Part shown: piece after piece, positions 26,414 through 35,570 of the stretch | Layout of the letters: each line of letters starts with the position of its first letter | Position numbering within the stretch: the first letter of the stretch is position 1 | DNA from: Bacteroides faecis MAJ27 | GTDB lineage: Bacteria > Bacteroidota > Bacteroidia > Bacteroidales > Bacteroidaceae | Length of the DNA stretch: 64,000 nt | Assembly: GCF_900106755.1 (NCBI RefSeq) | Contig: NZ_FNNN01000004.1 | Span: 205,334 to 269,333 of the forward strand | Direction of reading: 5' to 3' | Position numbers and translations under genes: made by a program | Notes under the pieces: generated by a model | Told to the model about the DNA's origin: nothing | Databases searched by the model: none | What the model saw: the letters and a program-made list of their open reading frames with translations, nothing else

Positions 26414-27079
26414 ATGAAAAGTTTAAATTACTGGATTTTGATGCTATTAATGGCAACTTCATGCCTCACATTAGCTTCTTGTGGAGACGACGACGACGAA
26501 CAAGGAAACGAAAACACAAAAAAATGTTATATAGACACTGATGGAAGACATGTCGACTTCAAGTATGCTTATCTTTCAATAGATGAACCCTCCTATTCTG
26601 GCGGTTTATATGAGTACGAACTTGAATTCTCTAATATTGACTATTTTTATTATACTAAAAAACAAGAAGAAATTATTGGTAAAAAAGTGTCTTTTGCAGT
26701 CATCTCTTTTGTTTCACCTAAGAAATATGACATTAATTCTCTTCCTGAAGGAGATTTTCCTTTTCAAGCATATTATAGTAGTAAAAAAGATGACTATTAT
26801 TATGACTGTGAAATTAATATCAATTGTGTAAAAAATAGTGATGGAAGTGACTATTGTGAACAATATTATGAGGCAGATTGGAACAAGGGATATCAATCAA
26901 GCGATCTAATCATTAGCAAGACATCAGATGGACTGTATAAAATAGAAATTAAAAATCTGAATTTAGAAGCCGCTCAACCCGGCGAATTTGACATAGAACA
27001 AAATAAAGAACGTAAAACTACCGGTTCATTCTATTTTGAAGGAAGATTCGAAGATATATCTTCTTTAGATTTTGATTAA
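26414..27079 (+). CDS. AT-rich orphan lipoprotein
   Basis: From ATG 26414 (MKSLNYWILMLLMATSCLTLASCGDDDDEQ) this gives 221 residues. The lipobox is LASC, followed by an acidic stretch DDDDE that fits the surface-export signal of Bacteroides lipoproteins. The rest is rich in Tyr, Asp and Ser, and I do not recognise a domain. Codon usage is clearly more AT-rich than the neighbours, suggesting recent acquisition. Flanked upstream by the repeat region and Nudix gene, downstream by a terminator. Confidence 0.75.
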   Translation: MKSLNYWILMLLMATSCLTLASCGDDDDEQGNENTKKCYIDTDGRHVDFKYAYLSIDEPSYSGGLYEYELEFSNIDYFYYTKKQEEIIGKKVSFAVISFVSPKKYDINSLPEGDFPFQAYYSSKKDDYYYDCEININCVKNSDGSDYCEQYYEADWNKGYQSSDLIISKTSDGLYKIEIKNLNLEAAQPGEFDIEQNKERKTTGSFYFEGRFEDISSLDFD

Positions 27080-27101
27080 AAACATATAATGGACACATAC
27101 T

Positions 27102-27159
27102 AAAAGCCCCTTTCGATTTTCTATTTTTTTAATTCAAAAGAAAATCGAAATAGGCTTTT
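27102..27159. terminator. Bidirectional terminator
   Basis: AAAAGCC...TTTCGATTTTC pairs with GAAAATCGAAA...GGCTTTT (27102-27119 with 27139-27159) around an A/T-rich loop, between convergent genes. Confidence 0.8.
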
Positions 27160-27175
27160 GCTATATTCCCCCCTT

Positions 27176-27337
27176 TTATTCGCAAGAGATCTCAATGGTT
27201 TGCACCTGTTCCAAATACTTTTTTGTAGCACCAACCAGCGAACTCCCCATATAATACAAAAACATCAGGCTGACAATAATCATCAATGCACCGATCATCG
27301 CAAAGCGACTTCTTTGCTCCAACATACTACTACTCAT
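27176..27337 (-). CDS. 53-residue single-pass membrane protein
   Basis: This short minus-strand frame runs from ATG at 27337 to TAA at 27176. It encodes MSSSMLEQRSRFAMIGALMI..., with one hydrophobic helix (about 12-36) and a charged C-terminal tail ending SCE. The start is preceded by an unusually good ribosome site (GAGGAGAAAGAG, 5-16 bases upstream). A perfect -7 element TATCTTTG is at 27375-27368, about 31 bases upstream. These signals make it a real gene despite its size. Function unknown; it may be an accessory small membrane protein. Confidence 0.75.
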   Translation of the reverse strand: MSSSMLEQRSRFAMIGALMIIVSLMFLYYMGSSLVGATKKYLEQVQTIEISCE

Positions 27338-27367
27338 ATCTCTTTCTCCTCTCTATTTTATGCTTCA

Positions 27368-27375
27368 CAAAGATA
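27368..27375 (-). promoter_or_regulatory. -7 element for the 53-residue protein
   Basis: TATCTTTG on the minus strand; a TTTG lies 14 bases farther upstream, which is shorter than usual. Confidence 0.6.
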
Positions 27376-27533
27376 ACACCGGAATGCTACAAAAAATTGA
27401 CAAGAATGTTTCAAAAAACTTAAATATTGAATTTATTTAACCAACCGGAAAGACATAACTTCTTATATTCGGATTGTTTTATCCATCCGGAAACATGAAT
27501 GTAACAATCTGCGACATTCAATTTAACGATTAT

Positions 27534-27564
27534 TAGTTTATCCGCAAACTAGTTACTATCTTTG
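27534..27564 (+). promoter_or_regulatory. hydA promoter with overlapping palindrome
   Basis: TATCTTTG (27557-27564) is a perfect -7 element 30 bases before ATG 27594. Just upstream, TAGTTT-ATCCGC-AAACTA (27534-27551) is a 6+6 inverted repeat where the -33 should be, suggesting an operator for an activator or repressor. Confidence 0.65.
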
Positions 27565-27593
27565 CACCCACTAACAATCCTTTTAATTACTAT

Positions 27594-29063
27594 ATGGCTT
27601 TTACGAATAATATTATGATTGTCCGGCACAAATTGCTGGCTGACCTTGTCAGACTCTGGAAAAACGACCAGTTAGTAGAAAAAATAGACCGCCTCCCTAT
27701 TGAGCTGAGTCCGCGCAAATCAAAACCGCTGGGACGTTGCTGCGTACATAAAGAACGCGCTGTATGGAGATACAAAACTTTTCCGCTGATGGGACTGGAT
27801 ATGACAGATGAACACGACGAAGTAACTCCTCTCTCCGAATATGCACGGATGGCACTGGACCGTCCGGAGCCAAGTAAGGAGAATATCATGTGCGTCATTG
27901 ATGAAGCCTGTTCTTCCTGCGTACAGATTAATTACGAAATTACCAATCTTTGCCGGGGATGCGTGGCACGCAGCTGCTACATGAACTGCCCCAAAGATGC
28001 GATACGTTTCAAGAAAAACGGTCAGGCAATGATTGATCACGATACTTGTGTCAGTTGTGGTATTTGTCATAAGAGTTGCCCTTATCATGCGATTGTATAT
28101 ATCCCTGTGCCCTGCGAAGAGTCCTGCCCGGTGAAAGCTATAAAAAAAGACGAACATGGCGTGGAGTACATTGACGAGAGCAAATGTATCTATTGCGGAA
28201 AGTGTATGAATGCCTGTCCATTCGGTGCTATCTTCGAAATCTCACAGACATTCGACGTATTGCAGCGAATCAAGAAAGGAGAAAAGATGGTTGCCATCAT
28301 CGCTCCGTCTATCCTCGGACAGTTCAAAACGTCTATTGAACAGGTGTACGGTGCTTTCAAAGAGATAGGCTTCACCGATATCATCGAAGTAGCCGAAGGA
28401 GCCATGATGACCACCAGCAACGAAGCACACGAACTGTTGGAAAAACTGGAAGAAGGACAGAAATTCATGACTACTTCCTGTTGCCCCTCTTACATCGAAC
28501 TGGTAGAGAAACATCTGACAGAAATGAAACCATACGTTTCTACCACAGGATCACCGATGTATTATGCAGCAAGAATCGCTAAAGAGAAGCATCCCGATGC
28601 GAAGATTGTATTTGTCGGTCCATGTGTAGCCAAACGGAAAGAGGTACGCCGTGACGAAGCGGTAGACTATATCCTGACTTTCGAGGAAGTCGGTTCTATC
28701 CTTGATGGAATGGACATTCAACTGGAGCAGGTGGATTCTTTCTCCATCCTGCATACTTCCGTACGCGAAGCACATGGTTTTGCGCAGGCCGGCGGTGTGA
28801 TGGGAGCAGTGAAGGCATATCTGAAAGAGGAAGCGGATAAGATCAATGCTATCCAGGTATCAGATATCAACAAAAAGAATATAGCCTTGCTGCGTGCCTG
28901 TGCCAAAACAGGAAAAGCAGCGGGACAATTTATCGAAGTGATGGCTTGCGAAGGCGGTTGCATCACCGGACCAAGTACACACAATGACATTGTTTCAGGA
29001 CGTCGTCAATTGGTACAAGAGCTGCTCAAGCGAAAAGAAAGCTATGAGACAATGGGTAGATAA
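27594..29063 (+). CDS. hydA: [FeFe] hydrogenase, group B-like, monomeric
   Basis: This 489-residue protein has an N-terminal extension with many Cys (C100, C106, C109, C120, C123, C128, C132). Two ferredoxin-type clusters follow (C152/155/158/162 and C198/201/204/208, with C174/C178 between). The C-terminal H-cluster domain carries TTSCCPS (C296 proton-relay position, C297 ligand), VGPCVAKRKE (C344) and MACEGGCITGPS (C452, C456). The P1/P2/P3 variants fit group B rather than the better known group A. It would reoxidise ferredoxin and evolve H2 during fermentation. First gene of the cassette with HydE, HydG and HydF. No signal peptide. Confidence 0.92.
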   Translation: MAFTNNIMIVRHKLLADLVRLWKNDQLVEKIDRLPIELSPRKSKPLGRCCVHKERAVWRYKTFPLMGLDMTDEHDEVTPLSEYARMALDRPEPSKENIMCVIDEACSSCVQINYEITNLCRGCVARSCYMNCPKDAIRFKKNGQAMIDHDTCVSCGICHKSCPYHAIVYIPVPCEESCPVKAIKKDEHGVEYIDESKCIYCGKCMNACPFGAIFEISQTFDVLQRIKKGEKMVAIIAPSILGQFKTSIEQVYGAFKEIGFTDIIEVAEGAMMTTSNEAHELLEKLEEGQKFMTTSCCPSYIELVEKHLTEMKPYVSTTGSPMYYAARIAKEKHPDAKIVFVGPCVAKRKEVRRDEAVDYILTFEEVGSILDGMDIQLEQVDSFSILHTSVREAHGFAQAGGVMGAVKAYLKEEADKINAIQVSDINKKNIALLRACAKTGKAAGQFIEVMACEGGCITGPSTHNDIVSGRRQLVQELLKRKESYETMGR

Positions 29064-30081
29064 ACTACGAAAAGAAAGGACACTCCGACCGGAAGAATTT
29101 CGGCAACTGTTGACCGAATGTGACGGAGAATTATTGCGCTATATCAACGAACAGGCGCAAGAAGTCAGCCTCCGTCATTTCGGTAACCGGATTTTTATTC
29201 GCGGGCTTATTGAAGTCAGCAACTGTTGCCGGAATAACTGCTATTACTGCGGTATCCGGAAAGGAAATCCGAATCTGGAACGTTATCGGCTAACCGCAAA
29301 AAGCATACTGGATTGCTGCAAGCAGGGCTATGAACTCGGTTTCCGCACATTTGTGCTGCAAGGAGGAGAAGATCCTGTACTGACAGATGAACGGATAGAA
29401 AGTATAGTCTCAGCGATTCACCGGAATTATCCCGATTGTGCCATTACACTGTCACTCGGTGAAAAGCCGTGTGAAGCATACGAACGTTTTTTCCAAGCAG
29501 GTGCCAACCGCTATCTGCTGCGTCACGAGACTTATGATAAATCGCATTATCGGCAACTACACCCCGAGGGTATGTCGTGCGGACATCGTCTGCAATGCTT
29601 GCAGGATTTAAAAGAAATCGGTTATCAGACGGGAACCGGGATCATGGTCGGCAGTCCGGGGCAGACAGTGGAACATCTGATCCAGGACATTTTGTTTATC
29701 GAACAATTTCGTCCCGAAATGATTGGTATCGGTCCTTTCCTGCCTCATCGTAACACCCCTTTTGCCCAGTCCCCCTGCGGAACCGTGGAACAGACCATCC
29801 TTTTATTATCCATCTTCCGACTGATGCATCCGTCGGCACTGATTCCGGCCACCACAGCACTGGCTACACTCACTCCCGACGGACGGGAACGGGGAATACT
29901 GGCTGGCGCCAATGTGGTCATGCCCAATCTGTCGCCACAGGAAGAACGTAAAAAATACAATCTGTATAACAACAAAGCCTCCCTCGGAGCGGAATCTGCG
30001 GAAGGACTTAGAATATTACAACAACAGTTGGAAAACATCGGTTATCAAATCTCCTTCGACAGAGGCGATTACAAACAATAA
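29044..30081 (+). CDS. hydE: Radical SAM maturase HydE
   Basis: Starting at ATG 29044 (overlapping hydA by 20 bases) this gives 345 residues. The radical SAM CxxxCxxC is at Cys62/66/69 (CCRNNCYYCGIR). RLTAKSILDCCKQGYELGFRTFVLQGGEDP and SLGEKPCEAYERFFQAGANRYLLRHET fit HydE in parts. HydE helps synthesise the dithiolate-bridged diiron unit of the H-cluster. The gene context (hydA upstream, hydG 4 bases downstream) confirms it over related BioB/PylB-type enzymes. Confidence 0.93.
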   Translation: MRQWVDKLRKERTLRPEEFRQLLTECDGELLRYINEQAQEVSLRHFGNRIFIRGLIEVSNCCRNNCYYCGIRKGNPNLERYRLTAKSILDCCKQGYELGFRTFVLQGGEDPVLTDERIESIVSAIHRNYPDCAITLSLGEKPCEAYERFFQAGANRYLLRHETYDKSHYRQLHPEGMSCGHRLQCLQDLKEIGYQTGTGIMVGSPGQTVEHLIQDILFIEQFRPEMIGIGPFLPHRNTPFAQSPCGTVEQTILLLSIFRLMHPSALIPATTALATLTPDGRERGILAGANVVMPNLSPQEERKKYNLYNNKASLGAESAEGLRILQQQLENIGYQISFDRGDYKQ

Positions 30082-30085
30082 AGAA

Positions 30086-31504
30086 ATGTATAAAGTAGAT
30101 TCATCCCAAGCAGAAAAATTCATTCATCATGAAGAAATTCTGGAAACTCTTGAATATGCACGGAATCACAAAGACAACCGCACATTCATAGAACAGCTGA
30201 TCGAAAAAGCCGCTCTTTGCAAAGGATTGACGCATCGCGAAGCAGCCACCCTGCTGGAATGTGACCAGCCTGACCTGATAGAACGAATCTTCCATCTCGC
30301 CAAAGAAATCAAACAGAAGTTTTACGGCAACCGCATTGTCATGTTCGCGCCACTCTACTTGTCAAATTATTGCGTAAACGGGTGTGTGTATTGCCCATAT
30401 CACGCAAAGAACAAAACAATCGCCCGCAAAAAACTGACACAGGAAGAAATTCGCAAAGAAGTAATCGCCTTGCAGGATATGGGGCATAAACGTCTGGCAC
30501 TCGAAGCCGGAGAACATCCGACACTGAATTCACTGGAATATATACTGGAATCTATCCGGACCATTTATAGCATCAAACACAAGAATGGGGCTATCCGCCG
30601 GGTTAATGTGAATATCGCAGCCACTACCGTCGAAAACTATCGCCGGTTGAAAGATGCCGGTATCGGTACCTATATCTTATTTCAGGAAACATATCACAAA
30701 GAGAACTACGAAGCCCTCCATCCCACCGGGCCAAAAAGCAACTACGCTTATCATACGGAAGCAATGGACCGTGCCATGGAAGGAGGAATCGATGACGTAG
30801 GAATGGGAGTACTTTTCGGATTGAACACTTACCGTTATGACTTCGTAGGATTGTTGATGCATGCAGAACATCTGGAAGCCCGTTTCGGTGTAGGTCCCCA
30901 TACTATCAGCGTACCCCGTATCTGTTCGGCAGATGATATTGATGCGGGAGATTTTCCCAATGCAATTTCAGATGATATATTCAGCAAGATTGTAGCCGTC
31001 ATCCGAATAGCAGTTCCTTATACCGGAATGATTATATCAACCAGAGAGTCACAAGAGTCCCGCGAAAAGGTTCTTGAACTCGGCATCTCACAGATCAGTG
31101 GCGGTTCCCGTACAAGTGTAGGCGGATATGCAAAGACAGAGCTTCCGGAAGACAACTCTTCACAATTTGATGTGAGCGATACCCGGACGCTGGACGAAGT
31201 GGTCAACTGGTTGCTCGAATCCGGACATATCCCCAGTTTCTGCACCGCCTGTTATCGGGAAGGACGGACCGGTGACCGGTTTATGTCTTTAGTCAAATCG
31301 GGCCAGATAGCCAACTGCTGCGGACCGAACGCATTAATGACTCTGAAAGAATACCTCGAAGATTATGCATCGGAAGATACCCGAATCAAAGGAATGAAGT
31401 TGATAGCTAAAGAGACCGACCGGATTCCGAACCCAAAAATCAGAGAAATAGCGATTCGAAATCTAAAAGAAATAGCGGAAGGAAAAAGAGATTTCAGATT
31501 TTAA
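30086..31504 (+). CDS. hydG: Radical SAM tyrosine lyase HydG
   Basis: From ATG 30086 (4 bases after hydE) this gives 472 residues. The SAM cluster motif is Cys96/100/103 (NYCVNGCVYCPYH). The C-terminal second-cluster motif CTACYREGRTGDRFM carries the Cys pair that binds the auxiliary cluster releasing Fe(CO)2CN. HydG cleaves tyrosine to make CO and cyanide for the H-cluster. ThiH is the main paralog, but the C-terminal CxxC and the operon settle it. Confidence 0.94.
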   Translation: MYKVDSSQAEKFIHHEEILETLEYARNHKDNRTFIEQLIEKAALCKGLTHREAATLLECDQPDLIERIFHLAKEIKQKFYGNRIVMFAPLYLSNYCVNGCVYCPYHAKNKTIARKKLTQEEIRKEVIALQDMGHKRLALEAGEHPTLNSLEYILESIRTIYSIKHKNGAIRRVNVNIAATTVENYRRLKDAGIGTYILFQETYHKENYEALHPTGPKSNYAYHTEAMDRAMEGGIDDVGMGVLFGLNTYRYDFVGLLMHAEHLEARFGVGPHTISVPRICSADDIDAGDFPNAISDDIFSKIVAVIRIAVPYTGMIISTRESQESREKVLELGISQISGGSRTSVGGYAKTELPEDNSSQFDVSDTRTLDEVVNWLLESGHIPSFCTACYREGRTGDRFMSLVKSGQIANCCGPNALMTLKEYLEDYASEDTRIKGMKLIAKETDRIPNPKIREIAIRNLKEIAEGKRDFRF

Positions 31505-31515
31505 TTCATCATAAA

Positions 31516-31601
31516 TTAGGCACGGATGACGCGGATTACACAGTTCTTATTAATGTGTTAACGCAAAACAAAACCGTGTAATCCGCATCATCCGTGCCTA
31601 A
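31516..31601. repeat. Intergenic palindromic repeat, family B, copy 1
   Basis: Arms of 28 bases (31516-31543 and 31574-31601; core GGCACGGATGACGCGGATTA) differ at two positions, with a 30-base loop. It lies between hydG and hydF. A related copy is at 49015-49099. Confidence 0.85.
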
Positions 31602-31662
31602 ATAATTATAAATATCTGATTCTCAATTTAAGTAGAAAACAACATTATTTATATCCACTTAT

Positions 31663-32880
31663 ATGCATAGCAGTTTTACTCCCAATGCCAGCCGGCTCCA
31701 TATCGCCCTCTTCGGAAAGCGCAATAGCGGGAAATCTTCCCTGATCAATGTGCTGACCGGGCAGGATACCGCTCTTGTTTCCGACACTCCCGGAACAACG
31801 ACCGACCCCGTACAGAAAGCAATGGAAATTCACGGTATCGGTCCTTGCCTGTTCATAGACACTCCGGGATTCGACGATGAAGGCAAATTAGGAAACATGC
31901 GCATCGAACGTACATGGAAAGCCGTAGAAAAAACCGATATTGCCATTCTGCTTTGTGCAGGTGATGCCTCCATAGAAATACCCGAAGATGCGGATTTCAC
32001 CGAAGAACTTCACTGGCTGGAACAACTCAAAGCAAAAAACATTCCGACTATTCTGCTTATCAACAAGGCAGATATACGAAAATCCCCCGCATCACTCGCT
32101 ACCCGAATAAAAGAAACTTTTGGGAATCATCCTCTCTTGGTCAGTGCCAAAGAGCGGACAGGCATAGAACTGATACGCCAGGCGATTCTGGAAAAACTGC
32201 CGGAAGATTACAATCAGCAAAGTATCACAGGCAGATTAGTAACAGAAGGAGACCTCGTCTTACTGGTTATGCCACAAGATATTCAGGCTCCTAAAGGGAG
32301 ACTGATTTTGCCACAAGTACAAACCATGCGGGAACTGCTCGACAAGAAATGTCTGATCATGAGCTGCACCACAGATAAATTATCAGAAACATTGCAAGCT
32401 CTCGCCCGCCCTCCTAAACTAATTATTACAGACTCACAAGTATTCAAAACAGTCTACGAGCAAAAACCGACAGAAAGCAGACTGACCTCTTTTTCTGTTC
32501 TTTTTGCAGGTTATAAAGGAGATATCGGATACTATGTAGAAAGTGTCTCAGCCATCGAAAGCCTGACAGAATCCTCCCGCATACTGATAGCCGAAGCTTG
32601 TACACATGCCCCTCTATCCGAAGATATCGGCAGAGTAAAGCTCCCACGCTTATTGCGAAAGCGGATTGGAGAAAAGTTACAAATAGACATCGTGGCAGGA
32701 ACCGATTTTCCACAAGATCTCACTCCCTATTCTTTGGTTATCCATTGCGGCGCCTGTATGTTCAACCGCAAATATGTACTGAATCGTATCGAAAGAGCCA
32801 GGCAACAGAACGTACCGATGACAAATTACGGAGTGGCTATTGCTTTCCTCAACGGGATACTTAATCAAATAGAATATTAA
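31663..32880 (+). CDS. hydF: [FeFe] hydrogenase maturation GTPase HydF
   Basis: This 405-residue protein has an N-terminal GTPase domain: Walker A GKRNSGKSS at 18-26, switch DTPGTTTDPV and DTPGFDD, and NKAD. A dimerisation domain and a C-terminal cluster domain follow. The cluster motif CxH-x45-HCxxC is exact (C313, H315, H361, C362, C365). HydF is the scaffold on which the diiron unit is assembled and delivered to HydA. It is separated from hydG by a palindromic repeat and 158 bases, so it may have its own transcript. Confidence 0.95.
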   Translation: MHSSFTPNASRLHIALFGKRNSGKSSLINVLTGQDTALVSDTPGTTTDPVQKAMEIHGIGPCLFIDTPGFDDEGKLGNMRIERTWKAVEKTDIAILLCAGDASIEIPEDADFTEELHWLEQLKAKNIPTILLINKADIRKSPASLATRIKETFGNHPLLVSAKERTGIELIRQAILEKLPEDYNQQSITGRLVTEGDLVLLVMPQDIQAPKGRLILPQVQTMRELLDKKCLIMSCTTDKLSETLQALARPPKLIITDSQVFKTVYEQKPTESRLTSFSVLFAGYKGDIGYYVESVSAIESLTESSRILIAEACTHAPLSEDIGRVKLPRLLRKRIGEKLQIDIVAGTDFPQDLTPYSLVIHCGACMFNRKYVLNRIERARQQNVPMTNYGVAIAFLNGILNQIEY

Positions 32881-32968
32881 AATAAAAAGAACATTTGGTT
32901 GCATGCTTCAAGCATTTGTCTTATATTAGTCACGCAATCAAATATTTATTAACTTTAGACATAGACAA

Positions 32969-35506
32969 ATGAAAAAGAGAACTATGGCTTTAGCCATCTT
33001 TCTGGCAACCGGTGTTACTATTCAAGCACAAGACAGACTGACACAGTACAAAGTCCGGAATGCCATCAGCGTTCGTACCCCCATTATGAACGACAGCATC
33101 AATCCTAAAGGAGAAAAACACACTAAAAAGATGTTACTCCAAACCCCAGTCGTACTGCACTTACCGGATACACCGATGCAGTCACTCACTACTGACACAG
33201 CAGGGTATCTAAGTTTTGAAAAAGCGGATAAAGACAACAAACTTTACCTGGTCAAGACGCAGATTCGTGCAGAGCGCTTCTTGAAAGGGAAGTTGAAAAT
33301 CACCTCTCCCGTCCGCTGGGAAGTCTTTATTGACGGAGCCTCCAAACAAGTGAAGGATGCGGCAGAGGACAGTATCACTTCCGGATCATCACGCGACATA
33401 GCCCTTAGCCTGGAACCCGAACGGGATTACGAAATTATCATCAAACTGCTTTCTGCTGCCGATGACAAAGCCACTCCAACGCTGAAATGCGAACTGATCA
33501 AAGACGAGAAATTCAAAGACATTCCCTGCAACTTAGATCCGGAAGCACGAAAACGTTTTTCCCTTGACAATACAGTATATGGAAGCCGGGCCATCGCTGT
33601 TTCTGTCTCTCCCAGCGGAAAATATCTGTTGACCCGCTACTGGGACAACCACGCTGCCAAACGTTCACGTACCTATTGCGAACTGACAGAGCTAAAATCC
33701 GGTAAAGTACTCCTGACCAATCTCAGAGACGGTATGAGCTGGATGCCGAAAAGCGATAAACTATACTATACAGTAACTGCCCTGGCCGGAAATGATGTAA
33801 TCAGTCTCGATCCTGTCACACTCCGCGAAGAGACTATCCTACAGAGTATCCCTGAGCAGAGTTTCACCTGGTCACCCAACGAAGATTTCCTGATTTACTA
33901 TCCCCGTGAGGAAGGAGTAAAGGAGGATGGGCCTCTCCGTCGTATCGTTAGTCCGGCAGACCGTATTCCGAATACTCGCGGACGGAGTTTCTTAGCTAAA
34001 TATAACCTGTCCGACGGAGTTTCCGAACGACTGACCTATGGTAACCACAGCACTTACCTGCAGGACATTTCGCCGGACGGAAAATACATGCTATATAGTA
34101 CCTCTAAAGAAAATATCACTCAACGTCCGTTCTCTTTATCCTCACTCTATCAAGTAGATCTGGAAACATTGAAAGTCGATACTCTCTTCTACGAAGACCG
34201 TTTTCTGGGTGGTGCAGGCTATTCACCGGATGGAAAACAGTTACTGCTGACAGGCAGCCCCGAAGCCTTCGGCGGCATTGGAAAGAACTGTGGCGATCAT
34301 CCTATCGCCAATGATTTCGATACCCAGGCTTTCATCATGGACCTCGCTACCCGTAAGATACAACCAATCACCAGAGATTTCAACCCCACTGTCAGCCCCT
34401 TGCAGTGGAACCGTGGAGATGGTTGCATCTACTTTAACACGGAAGATGAAGACTGCAAAAACATCTATCGTTATTCACCGAAAGACGGACGTTTTGAAAA
34501 ACTGAATCTGGAAACAGATGTCACCACTAACTTCGCTCTGTCCGAGTATAATCCGGGCATAGCCGCTTATATCGGTCAGTCGGATTACAATGCGGGAGCT
34601 GCCTACCTCTATGACATGAAGAAAAAAACGTCCCGCCTGCTGGCCGATCCGATGAAACCGATTCTGGATAAAATAGAATTGGGAAAAATAGAACCGTGGA
34701 ACTTTACCGCTTCCGATGGAACTGTCATCACAGGTAAGATGTGTCTGCCTCCGAATTTCGATCCTAACAAGAAATATCCGATGATTGTATATTACTATGG
34801 CGGCACGTCCCCGACTACCCGCGGAATCAGTAATCCGTATTGCGCGCAATTATTCGCTTCACGTGATTATGTAGTATATGTCATCCAGCCTAGCGGGACA
34901 ACCGGCTTCGGGCAGGAGTTCTCCGCCCGCCATGTCAATGCTTGGGGGAAACGTACAGCAGATGATATCATCGAAGGTACAAAGCAGTTCTGCAAGGAGC
35001 ATCCGTTTGTGGACGATAAAAAAATCGGTTGTCTCGGTGCTTCCTATGGAGGCTTCATGACGCAGTATTTGCAGACACAGACCGATATTTTTGCCGCAGC
35101 CGTATCACACGCGGGCATCAGTGATGTAACCAGCTACTGGGGTGAAGGTTATTGGGGATATTCCTACAATGCTATCGCCGCTGCTGACAGTTATCCGTGG
35201 AAGGACCCGGAATTATTCACCAAGCAAGGCTCTCTGTTCAACGCCGACAAAATCAACACTCCATTGCTGTTGCTTCACGGTACGGTAGATACGAATGTAC
35301 CTGTCGGCGAAAGTATCCAGCTTTTCAATGCGCTGAAAATACTTGGCAAAACGGTAGAACTTGTAACCGTAGACGAAGAGAATCACTTTATTTCCGATTA
35401 CGACAAGCGAATCAAATGGCATAATTCTATTATGGCATGGTTTGCACGCTGGTTGCAGAATCAACCGGAATGGTGGAATGAAATGTATCCGGAACGCCAC
35501 TTATAA
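32969..35506 (+). CDS. S9-family peptidase (prolyl oligopeptidase/DPP-like), exported
   Basis: This 845-residue protein has a signal peptide (cleavage after TIQAQ). An N-terminal beta-propeller region is rich in SPDGKYMLY-type repeats (about 195-540), and a C-terminal alpha/beta-hydrolase domain follows. The catalytic triad is visible: Ser692 in GASYGGF, Asp774 in HGTVDTNVP, His806 in DEENHF. S9 enzymes cleave peptides, often after Pro; the exact specificity (DPP IV, POP or acyl-aminoacyl peptidase) cannot be told. Periplasmic or surface peptide use is likely. Confidence 0.88.
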   Translation: MKKRTMALAIFLATGVTIQAQDRLTQYKVRNAISVRTPIMNDSINPKGEKHTKKMLLQTPVVLHLPDTPMQSLTTDTAGYLSFEKADKDNKLYLVKTQIRAERFLKGKLKITSPVRWEVFIDGASKQVKDAAEDSITSGSSRDIALSLEPERDYEIIIKLLSAADDKATPTLKCELIKDEKFKDIPCNLDPEARKRFSLDNTVYGSRAIAVSVSPSGKYLLTRYWDNHAAKRSRTYCELTELKSGKVLLTNLRDGMSWMPKSDKLYYTVTALAGNDVISLDPVTLREETILQSIPEQSFTWSPNEDFLIYYPREEGVKEDGPLRRIVSPADRIPNTRGRSFLAKYNLSDGVSERLTYGNHSTYLQDISPDGKYMLYSTSKENITQRPFSLSSLYQVDLETLKVDTLFYEDRFLGGAGYSPDGKQLLLTGSPEAFGGIGKNCGDHPIANDFDTQAFIMDLATRKIQPITRDFNPTVSPLQWNRGDGCIYFNTEDEDCKNIYRYSPKDGRFEKLNLETDVTTNFALSEYNPGIAAYIGQSDYNAGAAYLYDMKKKTSRLLADPMKPILDKIELGKIEPWNFTASDGTVITGKMCLPPNFDPNKKYPMIVYYYGGTSPTTRGISNPYCAQLFASRDYVVYVIQPSGTTGFGQEFSARHVNAWGKRTADDIIEGTKQFCKEHPFVDDKKIGCLGASYGGFMTQYLQTQTDIFAAAVSHAGISDVTSYWGEGYWGYSYNAIAAADSYPWKDPELFTKQGSLFNADKINTPLLLLHGTVDTNVPVGESIQLFNALKILGKTVELVTVDEENHFISDYDKRIKWHNSIMAWFARWLQNQPEWWNEMYPERHL

Positions 35507-35511
35507 TAGAA

Positions 35512-35555
35512 AATTCGTGCAGCATCCTTTGCGTTCGCTGCACGAATTATTTTTT
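35512..35555. terminator. Bidirectional rho-independent terminator
   Basis: AATTCGTGCAGC (35512-35523) and GCTGCACGAATT (35537-35548) are perfect 12-bp arms with flanking A/T runs (T6 at 35550-35555), between convergent genes. Confidence 0.88.
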
Positions 35556-35570
35556 ATCCTAAAACGCATT

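Noticed and set aside
27158..27376. 72-codon plus-strand frame
   Set aside because: Antisense of the 53-residue membrane protein, which has a ribosome site and promoter; the plus frame has neither.
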